Origin: Hylemonella gracilis str. Niagara R
GTDB taxonomy: Bacteria > Pseudomonadota > Gammaproteobacteria > Burkholderiales > Burkholderiaceae_C
Reading direction: 5' to 3'
Assembly (NCBI RefSeq): GCF_000600295.1
Contig: NZ_JEMG01000001.1
Coordinates: 539,442 to 603,441, forward strand
DNA length: 64,000 bases
The notes under the pieces were generated by a model that saw only the letters and a program-made list of their open reading frames with translations, did not search any database and was not told where the DNA came from. Position numbers and translations under genes: made by a program. This document shows positions 45,909 to 55,323 of this stretch, in pieces (the first letter of the stretch is position 1; each line of letters opens with the position of its first letter).

Positions 45909-46889
45909 TCAGTTCGTCGCCTCGAAGCCGGTGGCCTTGATGATGTGGGCCCAGCGTTCGGTTTCGACGTTCATCTTGCGCATGAACTTGTCGCCGCAGA
46001 CGTCGGGGCTGGCGTCCAGGCCGGCGGTGGCCATGCGGGCCTGGAATTCCGGCGAGGCCAGCACCTGCTGGTGCGCCTGGGTCAGCTTGCTCACGATGGC
46101 GGGCGGCAGGCCCTTCGGGCCCGACAGGCCGAACCACACCGTGGTCGTGAGCTGGGGCAGGCCGAGTTCACCCACGGTCGGCACATTGGGCAGCTGGGCC
46201 ACGCGTTTCTCGCTGGTGACGGCGTAGGCGGTCAGCTTGCCGGCCTTGATGTGCGGGCTGGCCGTGGCGACCTGCACAAAGCCCAGCGGGGCCATGTCGG
46301 CCAGCATGTCGTTGACCTGCTGCGGGCTGCTCTTGTAGGGGATGTGGGTCATCTCGGTCTTGAGCGCTTCGCTGAGCTGGTAACCCAGGAAGTGCGCGGG
46401 CGAACCCAGGGAGTAGGACGAGTAGATGGGCGGTGTCTTCTGGGTCTTGATCCAGGTCGCGAGTTCGCCGTAGTTCTTGGTGCCCAGGCTGGGGTTGCTG
46501 GCCAGCACCAGGGCGGCTTCCACGCCCTGGCAGATCTGCGTGAAATCCGTGGCCTTGTACTGTGCCTTGGGGTTGGCGTTGGGGGTGATGGTCATCATGC
46601 CGGCGGTGTTGACCAGCAGGGTGTAGCCATCGGTCGGGGCGCGCATGATCTGCTGCGCGCCGATCATGCCGCCGGCCGCGGGCGAGTTTTCCACCACCAG
46701 GGGTTGGCCCAGCAGCTTGCCCAGCTGTTCGGCCAGGGCGCGGGCGTAGACATCGGGCGGGCCACCGGCCGTGGACGGCGCGATCAGCTTGATGGGCTTG
46801 GTCGGCCAGGCTTGGGCCTGGCTCGTGGTGTGCACGAGCGCGAGCGCGCCCAGCAGCAGGGGCATGGCCAAGGTTTTGATTTTTTTCAC
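45909..46889 (-). CDS. Bug/TctC family tripartite tricarboxylate transporter substrate-binding protein
   Basis: A 326-residue periplasmic receptor of the Bordetella uptake gene (Bug) family. The signal peptide (residues 1-27) ends at TTSQAQA. Mature family blocks are WPTKPIKLIAPSTAGGPPDVYARALAEQL, NSPAAGGMIGAQQIM and SLGTKNYGELA. The start is a GTG with GAGGAA seven bases ahead, and there is no ATG that preserves the signal peptide. It is 34 bases after the sulfatase gene on the same strand, so it may bind the sulfate ester or its product. No TctA/TctB genes are beside it, as is usual in Burkholderiales. Confidence 0.92.
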   Translation of the reverse strand: MKKIKTLAMPLLLGALALVHTTSQAQAWPTKPIKLIAPSTAGGPPDVYARALAEQLGKLLGQPLVVENSPAAGGMIGAQQIMRAPTDGYTLLVNTAGMMTITPNANPKAQYKATDFTQICQGVEAALVLASNPSLGTKNYGELATWIKTQKTPPIYSSYSLGSPAHFLGYQLSEALKTEMTHIPYKSSPQQVNDMLADMAPLGFVQVATASPHIKAGKLTAYAVTSEKRVAQLPNVPTVGELGLPQLTTTVWFGLSGPKGLPPAIVSKLTQAHQQVLASPEFQARMATAGLDASPDVCGDKFMRKMNVETERWAHIIKATGFEATN

Positions 46890-46922
46890 GGAGAGTTCCT
46901 CTTCGGGTTGGGGAAATGGAGG

Positions 46923-48245
46923 TCAGCGCTGCGGCATGTCCTTGTAGGAATACCCCAGGCTGACCGTGGCGTCTTCGGGGATGTCGGGCACGGTGCTGGC
47001 CCAGTCCATCCACTGCTGGCGCAGGGTGGCAAAACGCTCGGGATGCTTGGCCGCCAGGTTGGCGCGTTCACGGGCGTCTTGCGTGACGTTGAACAGGTAT
47101 TCGTGGTCATCCACCTTGAGGTACTTCCAATCACCCAGGCGCAGCGCACGCTGGCCGCGATGGTTCATGCGCCAGTAGAGCGGGCGCTCGAAGCGGTGGC
47201 CGGGGTCGCGCAGCACCGGGGCCAGCGACACGCCGTCCAGCGGGTAGTCCGGATGGGCCCGGCCGCCGCCGAGCTCAAGCAGGGTGGCCGACCAGTCCAT
47301 GGTCATGCAGTGCTGCTCGCTCACGCTGCCGGCGGGGATCACGGCCGGCCAGTGCGCGACCCAGGGCACGCGGATGCCGCCCTCGGTCAGGTCCATCTTG
47401 CCGCCGACCAGGGGCCAGTTGTCGGAGAAGCGCTCGCCGCCGTTGTCGCTGGTGAAGACGATCAGCGTGTTGTCCAGCAGGCCTTGCGCGCGCAGCGTGG
47501 CCACGAGCTGGCCGATGCCCTCGTCCATGTGGTGGATCATGCGTCGGTAAGTCTCGACGTTGCCGCCGTCGAGGTGGAAGAGGTTGCTCGCCACTTCGGC
47601 GGCCAGGTGCGCGTCGTCGCGTGTTTCCCAGGGCCAGTGTGGCGCGGTGTAGTGCAGGCTCAGGAAGAAGGGCTGGCCCTCGCGGGCGCGCGGCGCCTGG
47701 CGCGTCACGTAGTCAAGGGCGCGCTGCGAGAGCAGGTCCGTCAGGTAGCCGATTTCGTGGTGCTCCTCTTCGCCGAGGAAGAGGTCATGGTCGCCCCGGC
47801 CCGAACAATGCGTGAAGTAGTCCGCGCCGCCGGCCATGATGCCGTAGAACTCCTCGTAACCCGAACGCAGCGGCCCGAAATTGGGCGGGTAACCCAGGTG
47901 CCACTTGCCCACCAGCGCGGTGGCATAACCGGCCTCGCGCAGCAAGGAAGGCAGGGTCGGCATATCAGTGGGCAGGCCCAGCCGGGGGTTGCCCTTGCTC
48001 TTGCTGTTGATTGGTTCTTCCATGCCCCCGCGCAGGCGGTACTGGTAGCGCATGGTCATCAGCGCGAAGCGGGTGGGAGAGCAGACAGGGGAATTGGAAT
48101 AACCCTCGCTCAGGCGCAAGCCGCCTGCGGCCAGGGCGTCGATGTTCGGCGAGACGGGTCCGAAGCCGGCGGGGCGACCGCCATAACAGCCCAGGTCGGC
48201 GTAGCCCAGGTCGTCCGCGACGATGTAGATCAGATTGGGTTTCAT
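46923..48245 (-). CDS. Sulfatase (arylsulfatase-type)
   Basis: A 440-residue sulfatase of the alkaline phosphatase superfamily. It has the N-terminal YIVADDLGYADLGCYGG with Asp metal ligands, and the maturation site CSPTR (Cys55, Pro57, Arg59), where Cys becomes formylglycine. It lacks a signal peptide, so it should act in the cytosol. The conserved K/H region is FTSDNGG, then WPAVIPAG. An anaerobic or FGE-type maturase is not in the window. It probably releases sulfate from an organic ester imported through the adjacent Bug receptor. Confidence 0.93.
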   Translation of the reverse strand: MKPNLIYIVADDLGYADLGCYGGRPAGFGPVSPNIDALAAGGLRLSEGYSNSPVCSPTRFALMTMRYQYRLRGGMEEPINSKSKGNPRLGLPTDMPTLPSLLREAGYATALVGKWHLGYPPNFGPLRSGYEEFYGIMAGGADYFTHCSGRGDHDLFLGEEEHHEIGYLTDLLSQRALDYVTRQAPRAREGQPFFLSLHYTAPHWPWETRDDAHLAAEVASNLFHLDGGNVETYRRMIHHMDEGIGQLVATLRAQGLLDNTLIVFTSDNGGERFSDNWPLVGGKMDLTEGGIRVPWVAHWPAVIPAGSVSEQHCMTMDWSATLLELGGGRAHPDYPLDGVSLAPVLRDPGHRFERPLYWRMNHRGQRALRLGDWKYLKVDDHEYLFNVTQDARERANLAAKHPERFATLRQQWMDWASTVPDIPEDATVSLGYSYKDMPQR

Positions 48246-48317
48246 GGCGGGGCCAGCTTAGGCAGCCACCACCCATCTGTAAAATTGAAAATTGACCTTT
48301 TGAACTAAAAAATTCCG

Positions 48318-49220
48318 ATGGACCCACGCCATCTGGTCCAACTGGCCACCATCCTCGAAAAAGGCTCCATCACCCAAGCCAGCCGTCACCTGCACCTGAC
48401 CCAGCCCACGCTGACGCACAACATGCAGACGCTGGAGATGCAGGCTGGCGGCGCGCTGTTCGAGCGCAGCCGTTTTGGGGTGCGCAGCACGCCGCTGGGC
48501 GAAATGCTGGCCCGGGAAGGCCGCGCCATCGCGCGCCGGCTGCAAGACGCGACCGAGGTCAGCGCGCGCCACCGCGGCGGCTTGAACCGGCAATTGCGCC
48601 TGGGCAGCGGCCCCATCGTCGGGGCCGCCCTGCTGCCGGGCCTGGTGCAGGTGCTGCAGGGGCAGTTCCCCGACATGGCCTTGCGTGTGCAGAGTGACCG
48701 GCCGCACCTGCTGGTCGAGCAGCTCATCGACGGCCGTCAGGACCTGGTGATCGCGCCTTCCTGGCTGGACAAGCCGCCGCCGGGCATCGAGCGCTGTCTG
48801 ATGGTCAAGGACGATCTGGGCGTTTTCTGCGGCCAGACGCATCCGCTGGCCGCGCGCGGGCGGCTGGACCCGGGCGACGCGCAGGGCATGCCCTGGATCA
48901 GCCTGGGCACGGCCTCGCCCTTTGACCTGGACGTGGCTGAGATGCTGCGCGCCGCCGGGGTGGACAGCCCGCGAACCGACATCGCGGTGCTGGGCGAGGC
49001 CGTCGTGCTGTTGCGCATCCTGGCCGCAGGGGGGCACCTCGCAGTGTTGCCGCATTACCCCATACGCCTGTTGCGGGCGTTTTTTCCCTTGCAAGAACTC
49101 CAGCTCTCGGTACCGTCCCAGCCACGCCCCATCTACCTGTGGTGCCGCGCACCTCTGCTGGAGGACCCAGGTTTCCTGGCGATCCGGGACGCCATCCTGA
49201 CTCACGCCGCTTCGGTCTGA
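48318..49220 (+). CDS. LysR family transcriptional regulator (divergent from sulfatase)
   Basis: A 300-residue LysR regulator. The HTH comes early (ASRHLHLTQPTLTHNMQTLE, residues 20-39), with an effector domain from about residue 92. It is divergent from the sulfatase-Bug pair with a 72-base AT-rich spacer (GTAAAATTGAAAATTGACC), which is short for two promoters and suggests it represses or activates both. The effector is unknown; a sulfate ester or sulfate is plausible. Confidence 0.92.
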   Translation: MDPRHLVQLATILEKGSITQASRHLHLTQPTLTHNMQTLEMQAGGALFERSRFGVRSTPLGEMLAREGRAIARRLQDATEVSARHRGGLNRQLRLGSGPIVGAALLPGLVQVLQGQFPDMALRVQSDRPHLLVEQLIDGRQDLVIAPSWLDKPPPGIERCLMVKDDLGVFCGQTHPLAARGRLDPGDAQGMPWISLGTASPFDLDVAEMLRAAGVDSPRTDIAVLGEAVVLLRILAAGGHLAVLPHYPIRLLRAFFPLQELQLSVPSQPRPIYLWCRAPLLEDPGFLAIRDAILTHAASV

Positions 49221-49254
49221 GGCGGCCCGGCCTGGCCCCAGGCTTGCAGTCTGC

Positions 49255-49920
49255 TTAGACCGGCACGACCAGGGCTTGGCGGACCAGCCAGCGCAAGCCG
49301 CTGCCGTCGGGCGCGGGTTGCAGTTGCATCGAGGCCGCTTGCTGCGCCGCTGTGTCGAGCTGACGCCAGAGGAAATCCTGTGCGTTGCCCGGATCACCGG
49401 CGACGAAGAGTTGTGTCGTCAGTGAGCCGAAACTGGCGTGCGTGATCTTCAGGTGGATGTGCGGCGTGCGCCCGGGGTAGGCCACGGGGCGGATGGTGCG
49501 AAAGCGCAGTTCGCCGCCAGTCCCGCTGACCGTGGCGCCGTAACCCTGGAAGCCCGGGTCAAAGCGGCCCGGGGTTGCGGACATACTGGGGTGGCGGTAG
49601 ACGGCCCGTGCGTCGCATTGCCAGATCTCGACCTGGGCGCCGTCGATGGCGCGGCCTTGGCTGTCCTCGACCTGCGCTTCCAGCCCCAGCCCCTCGCCTT
49701 GCGCGCGCAGCACGCCGTCCTTGCGGCGCACGGTGGTCAGGTCGGCATCCTGGTCGGGCCACAGCGCACTGTCGGCACGCCAGGCGCGCGGCGGGTAGAA
49801 CGGCCCCTCAGTCAGGCGGGGCAGCCGCGTGCGCGCCGGTGTGGCGAGCGCGGGCGCGGCCAGGCAGGCGGCGGCAGTCAGGGAGGTGGCGATGAGGTGT
49901 CGGCGGCGCATGCGCGGCAT
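49255..49920 (-). CDS. Secreted intradiol ring-cleavage dioxygenase-like protein
   Basis: A 221-residue protein with a protocatechuate/catechol dioxygenase-like fold. The N terminus has twin Arg followed by a hydrophobic stretch (RMRRRHLIATSLTAAACLAAPA), resembling a Tat signal. The fold shows LTEGPFYPP, the Tyr region VYRHPS and FQGYGATV, and the HIHLKI block with two His that serve as iron ligands. ATG at 49920 is used; a GTG lies nine bases earlier. Secreted relatives exist in many bacteria with unclear substrate. It is convergent with the LysR gene ending at 49220. Confidence 0.8.
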   Translation of the reverse strand: MPRMRRRHLIATSLTAAACLAAPALATPARTRLPRLTEGPFYPPRAWRADSALWPDQDADLTTVRRKDGVLRAQGEGLGLEAQVEDSQGRAIDGAQVEIWQCDARAVYRHPSMSATPGRFDPGFQGYGATVSGTGGELRFRTIRPVAYPGRTPHIHLKITHASFGSLTTQLFVAGDPGNAQDFLWRQLDTAAQQAASMQLQPAPDGSGLRWLVRQALVVPV

Positions 49921-50012
49921 TGTGCGCACGCGGACTTTTCCCTGGCCGCATAAGCCTTTCGACCGGTCGCGGCCTGCTGCGGCCAGACGGGCCGGACGGC
50001 CGCGTCAGGCCA

Positions 50013-50660
50013 TCAGATGAGGCTGAGCACCAACCACAGCGCCGTGCCCCACATCATCAGCGCAACCAGACCATCCAGCGCGCGCCAGACCGCGACCGAG
50101 TTCAGCCGGCGGCCCAGCCAGAACAGGGCCAGGCCCAGGCCGACGAACCAGAGCAACGAGCCGGTGGCCGCGCCCAGGCCGAAGACGGCCGGGCCGGGGC
50201 CACCGTTCACGCCATAGGCCAGGGAGGCCGTGCCGATCAGCACCGCCGTGTCCAGCCAGGCGTGCGGGTTGAGCCAGGAGAAAGCCAGCGCGGACAGCAC
50301 GGCCTGGCGGCGGGTCATGGCCGGGGGCTGGAGGGCGGCGGCGTCCAGGCTCACCGGTGCGGGGCGCAGGAAACGCAGCATCGCCTGCCAGCCGTAGACC
50401 GCCAGGAAGAGCACGCCCGCGCCGACCAGCGCGCCGTGCAACTTGTCAGACAGACCGCCGAGTTGCGCCAGTCCGAACACGCCCAGGGCGATCAGCACCA
50501 CGTCAGCCAGAACGCAGATGGCGACGGTCAGGGCCAGGTGCTGGCGCTGCAGGCCCATGCGCAGCACATGGGCGTTTTGCGGGCCGATGGCCATGATGAG
50601 GGACAGGCTCAGCACCATGCCGGAGAGGAAGGCGGGGGAGACAGGCAGAGCGAAGGACAT
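50013..50660 (-). CDS. argO: LysE/ArgO family amino acid exporter
   Basis: A 215-residue membrane protein with five or six helices. The family block is LSLIMAIGPQNAHVLRMGL at residues 18-36, followed by the FSWLNPHAWLDTAVL motif near residue 128. ArgO/LysE exporters expel Arg, Lys or canavanine when these accumulate. It is divergent from the argP-like regulator at 50889, as in E. coli, where ArgP activates argO. The 228-base spacer holds two palindromes. Confidence 0.92.
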   Translation of the reverse strand: MSFALPVSPAFLSGMVLSLSLIMAIGPQNAHVLRMGLQRQHLALTVAICVLADVVLIALGVFGLAQLGGLSDKLHGALVGAGVLFLAVYGWQAMLRFLRPAPVSLDAAALQPPAMTRRQAVLSALAFSWLNPHAWLDTAVLIGTASLAYGVNGGPGPAVFGLGAATGSLLWFVGLGLALFWLGRRLNSVAVWRALDGLVALMMWGTALWLVLSLI

Positions 50661-50765
50661 GAGGACACCTGAAGGACAAGTCGGCGCTTGAGCAAGGAAC
50701 GCCGAGAGCAGCGGCGGAAAACGATGGGTTGCAGTATGTCCTTGTCTTTGCTTTTGTTTAATACT

Positions 50766-50776
50766 TTTAACTTAAA
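50766..50776. promoter_or_regulatory. Palindrome in argO-argP spacer
   Basis: TTTAA-C-TTAAA (50766-50776) is a perfect 5-base-arm palindrome ten bases before the next one. It sits 106 bases upstream of the argO ATG and may belong to an ArgP-binding or promoter element. Confidence 0.3.
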
Positions 50777-50785
50777 CTTAGTAAA

Positions 50786-50802
50786 CTCAATAATTAATTG
50801 AG
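50786..50802. promoter_or_regulatory. 17-base palindrome in argO-argP spacer, candidate ArgP box
   Basis: CTCAAT (50786-50791) and ATTGAG (50797-50802) are perfect inverted arms with a 5-base AT centre. It is in the middle of an AT-rich divergent spacer in a GC-rich chromosome. ArgP, a LysR regulator, is expected to bind in this region and activate argO. Confidence 0.5.
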
Positions 50803-50888
50803 CGATTGCGGCTTTGAGGACATCTCTGTTCTGCCGACCGCTTCCTTCTTGTTGCTTTGTTCGTCGCTGTTTTGTCAGGAGCTTGACC

Positions 50889-51806
50889 ATGCTGGACGCC
50901 AAACAACTGGACGCCCTGGCCGCCGTGGTCGAACACGGCGGTTTCGGCCCTGCCGCGCAGGCCCTGCACCTCACGTTGGCGGCAGTGTCCCTGCGCATCA
51001 AGTCGCTGGAGGCCGAGCTGGGCCGGCGTCTGCTGGTGCGGGGCAAGACGGTGCGCGCCACGGCGGCTGGGCAGGCCCTGCTGGCGCATGTGAAGCAGGT
51101 GCGTGCCATGGAAGCCGACCTGCTGGCCAATTTGCAGGGCGTGGGCAGCGTGGACGGCGGGACGGGCAGCCGCGCCTGGCAGACCCTGCCGGTGGCCATC
51201 AACGCCGATTCGGTGGCGAGCTGGTTTTTACCCGGCGTCGCGCCGGTGCTGGCGCGCCAGCGCCTGCTGCTCGACATCATGATCGACGACCAGGACCACA
51301 CGCACGACGCGCTCAAGAGCGGGGACGTGCTGGGCTGTGTCACTACCCTGGTCGCGCCCCTGCGCGGCTGCCTGGCCGAGCCGCTGGGCGTGCTGCGCTA
51401 CCACGGCGTGGCCGCACCCGCTCTGGCGCGGGCATGCCGCGACCGCAAGGGACAGCTGTCCATCCACCAGCTGCTGGCGCAGCCGGCCGTCATCTTCAAC
51501 CGCAAGGACGCGCTGCAGGACACCTACCTGGAGCAGCATTTCGGCCTGCGCCAGCCGCCCTACCCGCGCCACTACGCGCCCTCGGTGGAAGCCTTCGACA
51601 CCGCCATCGCCCTGGGCCTGGGCTGGGGCATGGTGCCGGCCCACACGCTGGCGGCCCGGCGGGACAAGCCGGAAGGCGCCTTCGAGGAACTGCTGCCCGG
51701 CGCGACGGTGGATGTGGCTTTGTACTGGCAACACTGGGCACGTGAATCCCCCTCGGCGCAGATGTTGACGGCGGCCGTGAAGCAGGCGGCGCGCAAGCTG
51801 GATTGA
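50889..51806 (+). CDS. argP: LysR-type regulator ArgP (IciA family)
   Basis: A 305-residue LysR regulator. The N terminus (MLDAKQLDALAAVVEHGGFGPAAQALHLT) and RLLVRGKTVRATAAGQALL match ArgP, which activates the arginine exporter gene when basic amino acids accumulate. ATG at 50889 has AGGAG nine bases ahead, and 25 extra upstream codons have no family support. It is divergent from argO, so the pair forms a small arginine overflow switch. argS lies downstream. Confidence 0.9.
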   Translation: MLDAKQLDALAAVVEHGGFGPAAQALHLTLAAVSLRIKSLEAELGRRLLVRGKTVRATAAGQALLAHVKQVRAMEADLLANLQGVGSVDGGTGSRAWQTLPVAINADSVASWFLPGVAPVLARQRLLLDIMIDDQDHTHDALKSGDVLGCVTTLVAPLRGCLAEPLGVLRYHGVAAPALARACRDRKGQLSIHQLLAQPAVIFNRKDALQDTYLEQHFGLRQPPYPRHYAPSVEAFDTAIALGLGWGMVPAHTLAARRDKPEGAFEELLPGATVDVALYWQHWARESPSAQMLTAAVKQAARKLD

Positions 51807-52133
51807 GGGTGCTCAGCCTCAAAAAGAACCCCGCCGGGCTGGAGGAGGAGTGGGAGGAGTGCCGCGGCGGGGGTCAAGGACAGAAGCGGCTCAGGCCATA
51901 TTCGGGGAGAAACAGGCACTGAACCGGTGCACAGCATAGGTGCTTGGCGCAGCGGCGGAAGGGATGGCCTGTTTTGATTGTGTGCCGTTTGGTGGCGCCA
52001 GGGGGCCATCCCCGGGCAGGCTGCGCTGTTGCGGCGACGCAATGTGTCCATTGGTAAGGTGGGTGTGTGTTGGGCACAGAAGGGGTGCTCCGCAGCGAGC
52101 GTGCAGGGGTGGGGTCAGTAGAATCACTCCCCT
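51807..52133. other. 327-base spacer between argP and argS
   Basis: CCCCGCCG (51829-51836) and CGGCGGGG (51865-51872) form an 8-bp GC stem around a 28-base loop dominated by GGAGGAG-type purine runs. There is no T run after it on the plus strand, but read on the minus strand it is followed by TTCTTTTT. It may end argP transcription imperfectly. Beyond 51890 the spacer has no supportable coding frame; the argS promoter should lie near 52040-52110. Confidence 0.4.
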
Positions 52134-53828
52134 ATGTTGTCCGTCAAAAACGAGCTGCTCCAGACCCTGTCCATCGTGCTGGAACAGCTGCTGCCCGGCG
52201 CGGGTGCTCGCGCCGCGTTCGAATCCCCCAAACTGGCCGAGCATGGCGACCTGGCCACCACCGCCGCCATGCAGATTGCCAAAGCGCTCAAGCAGCCACC
52301 GCGCCAGGTCGCCGAGGAACTGCGGCGCGCCTTGCTGGCCACGCCCGCCTTCGCCATCTGGGTGGAGGCGCTGGAAATCGCCGGGCCGGGTTTCATCAAC
52401 ATCCGGCTCAAGCCCGCCGCCAAGCAGGAAATCGTGCGCGAGGTGCTGGGCGCGGGGCCGCGCTACGGCCATCGGGCGCCGCAACTGGAAAAAGGTCAGC
52501 GCATGATGGTGGAGTTCGTCTCCGCCAATCCGACCGGCCCCCTGCACGTGGGCCATGGCCGCCAGGCGGCGCTGGGCGATGCGATCTCCAACCTCTACGC
52601 CACTCAGGGCTGGGAGGTCTACCGCGAGTTCTATTACAACGACGCGGGCGTGCAGATCCAGACGCTGGCGGTCAGCGTGCAGGCGCGCGCGCGCGGCCTC
52701 AAGCCCGGTGACGCGGGCTGGCCCGAGAGTGCCTACAACGGTGACTACATCGCCGACATCGCTGCCGACTTCATGGCCGGCAAGACCGTGCAGGCCGATG
52801 ACCGCAGCTACACGGCCAGCGGCAAGGTGGACGACCTCGATGGGATGCGCCTGTTCGCCGTGGCGTACCTGCGCCATGAACAAGACCTGGATTTGCAAGC
52901 CTTCAACCTGCGCTTCGACAACTACTACCTGGAGTCCAGCCTCTACACGAGTGGCCGGGTGGACGCGGCAGTTGAAAAGCTGCGCGCCGCCGGCAAGACT
53001 TACGAGCAAGATGGTGCGCTCTGGCTGCGCAGCACCGACTATGGTGATGACAAGGACCGCGTCATGCGCAAGGGTGACGGCAGCTACACCTACTTCGTGC
53101 CGGACGTGGCCTACCACATCAGCAAGTGGGAGCGCGGCTTCCAGAAGGTCGTCAACATCCAGGGCACGGACCACCACGGCACCATCGCCCGCGTCCGTGC
53201 CGGCCTGCAGGCCGCTGGCGTCGGCATCCCCGAGGGCTACCCCGACTACGTGCTGCACACCATGGTGCGCGTGGTGCGCGGCGGCGAAGAGGTGAAGATC
53301 AGCAAGCGCGCGGGCAGCTACGTCACGCTGCGCGACTTGATCGAATGGACCAGCAAGGATGCCGTGCGCTTCTTCCTGCTCAGCCGCAAGCCCGACACGG
53401 AGTACACCTTCGACGTCGATCTTGCGGTTCAGAAGAACAACGACAACCCTGTCTACTACGTGCAGTACGCGCATGCGCGCATCTGCTCGGTGCTGGCGAC
53501 GTGGAAGGACAAGGACGGCGGCGACCCGGCCACCCTGCGCGAAGCCGATCTGGCCGCGCTGGACACGCCGGCCGCGCATGCGCTGATGCTCAAGCTGGCC
53601 CAGTACCCGGACATGCTGACTGGCGCCGCCAAGGATTTCGCCCCGCACGATGTGGCTTTTTACCTGCGCGATCTCGCCGCCAGTTACCACAGCTACTATG
53701 ATGCCGAGCGCATTCTGGTGGAGGACGAGGCCGTCAAGCGCGCCCGCCTGGCCCTGGTGGCCGCCACCGCGCAGGTGCTGCGCAACGGCTTGGCCGTGCT
53801 GGGCGTGAGCGCTCCCGAGAAGATGTAA
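52134..53828 (+). CDS. argS: Arginyl-tRNA synthetase
   Basis: ArgS charges tRNA-Arg. The 564-residue class I enzyme has an N-terminal Add1 domain (residues 1-90), the HIGH motif as HVGHG within [17 protein letters not shown], a KMSKS-like KISKRAG motif, and the C-terminal anticodon-binding DALR domain ([12 protein letters not shown] onward). The length is normal. It is preceded by ArgP and ArgO, so synthesis, export and use of arginine are encoded together, though in separate units. It is followed after 74 bases by the SPOR protein gene. Confidence 0.97.
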   Translation: MLSVKNELLQTLSIVLEQLLPGAGARAAFESPKLAEHGDLATTAAMQIAKALKQPPRQVAEELRRALLATPAFAIWVEALEIAGPGFINIRLKPAAKQEIVREVLGAGPRYGHRAPQLEKGQRMMVEFVSANPTGPLHVGHGRQAALGDAISNLYATQGWEVYREFYYNDAGVQIQTLAVSVQARARGLKPGDAGWPESAYNGDYIADIAADFMAGKTVQADDRSYTASGKVDDLDGMRLFAVAYLRHEQDLDLQAFNLRFDNYYLESSLYTSGRVDAAVEKLRAAGKTYEQDGALWLRSTDYGDDKDRVMRKGDGSYTYFVPDVAYHISKWERGFQKVVNIQGTDHHGTIARVRAGLQAAGVGIPEGYPDYVLHTMVRVVRGGEEVKISKRAGSYVTLRDLIEWTSKDAVRFFLLSRKPDTEYTFDVDLAVQKNNDNPVYYVQYAHARICSVLATWKDKDGGDPATLREADLAALDTPAAHALMLKLAQYPDMLTGAAKDFAPHDVAFYLRDLAASYHSYYDAERILVEDEAVKRARLALVAATAQVLRNGLAVLGVSAPEKM

Positions 53829-53902
53829 GCGCGGCGGCGCTGGTTGTTCCGTCCGCACTGCATCCCATCTTCATTGAATTTTCTCCAACCCATTCCTGCG
53901 AT

Positions 53903-54478
53903 ATGAACAAGCAACGCGGCAGCACGCTACTCGGTTTCATCATCGGCGTTGTCGTCGGCCTGGCCGTGGCCCTGCTGGTCGCGCTGTACGTGACCAAGAC
54001 GCCTGTGCCCTTCATGAACAAGGGCCAGAACCGCACGCCCGAACAGGACGCGGCCGAGCAGGAGCGCAACAAGGACTGGAAGCCCAACGCGCCCTTGGCC
54101 ACCAAGACCCGTCCCGCCCCGGCACCGGCCGAGCCCGAGACACCCGCGCCCGTGACGGCGCCGGCCAAGTCGACTGACCCCTTGGGCGACCTGGCGCGTG
54201 CCAAGATCAGCGAGGACAACAAGGCCGCCAATCCCAACACCCTGGCCTATTTCATTCAAGTCGGGGCCTATTACAAGCCCGAGGACGCCGAGGCCCAGCG
54301 CGCGCGTCTTTCCCTGTCCGGCGTGCAGGCGCGCGTCTTGCGCGCGGAGGACGCGTCCGGCCGCCAGATCTACCGCGTGCGCGTGGGTCCTTACGAACGC
54401 AAGGAAGACGCCGATCGCGCCGAGAGCCAGCTCAAGGCCGCTGGCCAGCAGACCGCCCAGGTGCGCGGCCAGCGTTGA
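53903..54478 (+). CDS. SPOR domain-containing membrane protein (FtsN-like)
   Basis: A 191-residue single-pass protein. A short cytosolic start is followed by one membrane helix (GFIIGVVVGLAVALLVALYV, residues 9-28), a Pro/Ala-rich periplasmic linker, and a C-terminal SPOR domain (AYFIQVGAYYKPEDAEAQRARL to VRVGPYERKEDADRAESQLKAAG) that binds denuded septal peptidoglycan. It is probably a division-associated protein. It lies between argS and dsbA on one strand, an order frequent in Burkholderiales. Confidence 0.93.
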   Translation: MNKQRGSTLLGFIIGVVVGLAVALLVALYVTKTPVPFMNKGQNRTPEQDAAEQERNKDWKPNAPLATKTRPAPAPAEPETPAPVTAPAKSTDPLGDLARAKISEDNKAANPNTLAYFIQVGAYYKPEDAEAQRARLSLSGVQARVLRAEDASGRQIYRVRVGPYERKEDADRAESQLKAAGQQTAQVRGQR

Positions 54479-54548
54479 GCGCGGCAGACCACCCGCCGTC
54501 CCCCAGCGCCGTCCCATCAACGAAATCGCGACCAGGAGTCCCAACACC

Positions 54549-55217
54549 ATGCAACGCCGTGAATTCACCCGCGCCCTGACCGCCGCCGGACTGGGCAGTG
54601 CCGTCGCCTTGCCGGCCACCTTTCCCCTGAGCGCATCGGCCCAGGTCTCGGGCTTCGAAAGCGGCCGCGACTACCTGCCGCTCAAGCAGGCCGCGCCCGT
54701 GGAAACGGCACCGGGCCAGATCGAGGTGGTGGAGTTCTTTTCCTATTACTGCCCGCATTGCAATGCCTTCGAACCCACGCTCGAAGCCTGGAGTCGCCGC
54801 CTGCCCAAGGACGTGGTGCTGCGTCGTGTGCCCGTGGCCTTCGTGGGGCCGCGCCCGGAAACCCGCCAGCGGCTGTTCTACGCGCTCGAAGCCCTGGGCC
54901 AGTTGAACCAGTTGCACGCCAAGGTGTTCCGCGCCGTCCACATTGACCGCCAGCGTCTGGAAGATCCGGCCGGCATCGCCGACTGGCTCGCGACCCAGGG
55001 GGTGGACAAGAAACAGTTCACGGACGCCTACAACTCCTTCAGCGTCGCGGCCAAGGTCGGGCGCGCCAACCAGCTGGTGAGCGCCTACCAAGTCGACGGC
55101 GTGCCGGCCCTGGGCGTGGCGGGCCGGTATTACACCGATGCATCGCTCACGCGCAGCATGGACCGGTCGCTGCAGGTTGTTGACTACCTCGCGGGCGAAG
55201 TCAAGAAAGGCCGCTGA
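54549..55217 (+). CDS. dsbA: Thiol:disulfide interchange protein DsbA
   Basis: DsbA introduces disulphides in periplasmic proteins. The 222-residue precursor has an N-terminal signal (MQRREFTRALTAAGLGSA to SASA) with RR early, which may allow Tat or Sec export. The thioredoxin fold shows the active site FSYYCPHC (Cys68 and Cys71) and the cis-Pro region VDGVPALGV. A ribosome site AGGAG precedes the ATG by about ten bases. It follows the SPOR gene by 70 bases. Confidence 0.95.
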   Translation: MQRREFTRALTAAGLGSAVALPATFPLSASAQVSGFESGRDYLPLKQAAPVETAPGQIEVVEFFSYYCPHCNAFEPTLEAWSRRLPKDVVLRRVPVAFVGPRPETRQRLFYALEALGQLNQLHAKVFRAVHIDRQRLEDPAGIADWLATQGVDKKQFTDAYNSFSVAAKVGRANQLVSAYQVDGVPALGVAGRYYTDASLTRSMDRSLQVVDYLAGEVKKGR

Positions 55218-55323
55218 CGCGGCGCCTGCCCACGCCAGCGCGAGGGCAAGGGGCGTGCAGGGTCGGATCTGAACTTTCACAGTCCCGTAGGTTCATCCGA
55301 GTTCCCAGAAGGAAACACCGCGC

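Noticed and set aside
45783-48308. Plus-strand open frame of 841 codons
   Set aside because: It is opposite the Bug receptor and sulfatase genes. The translation is low-complexity Gly/His/Ala without any recognised motif.
51891-53858. Minus-strand open frame of 655 codons
   Set aside because: It covers argS on the other strand and has no conserved motif; argS is unambiguous.
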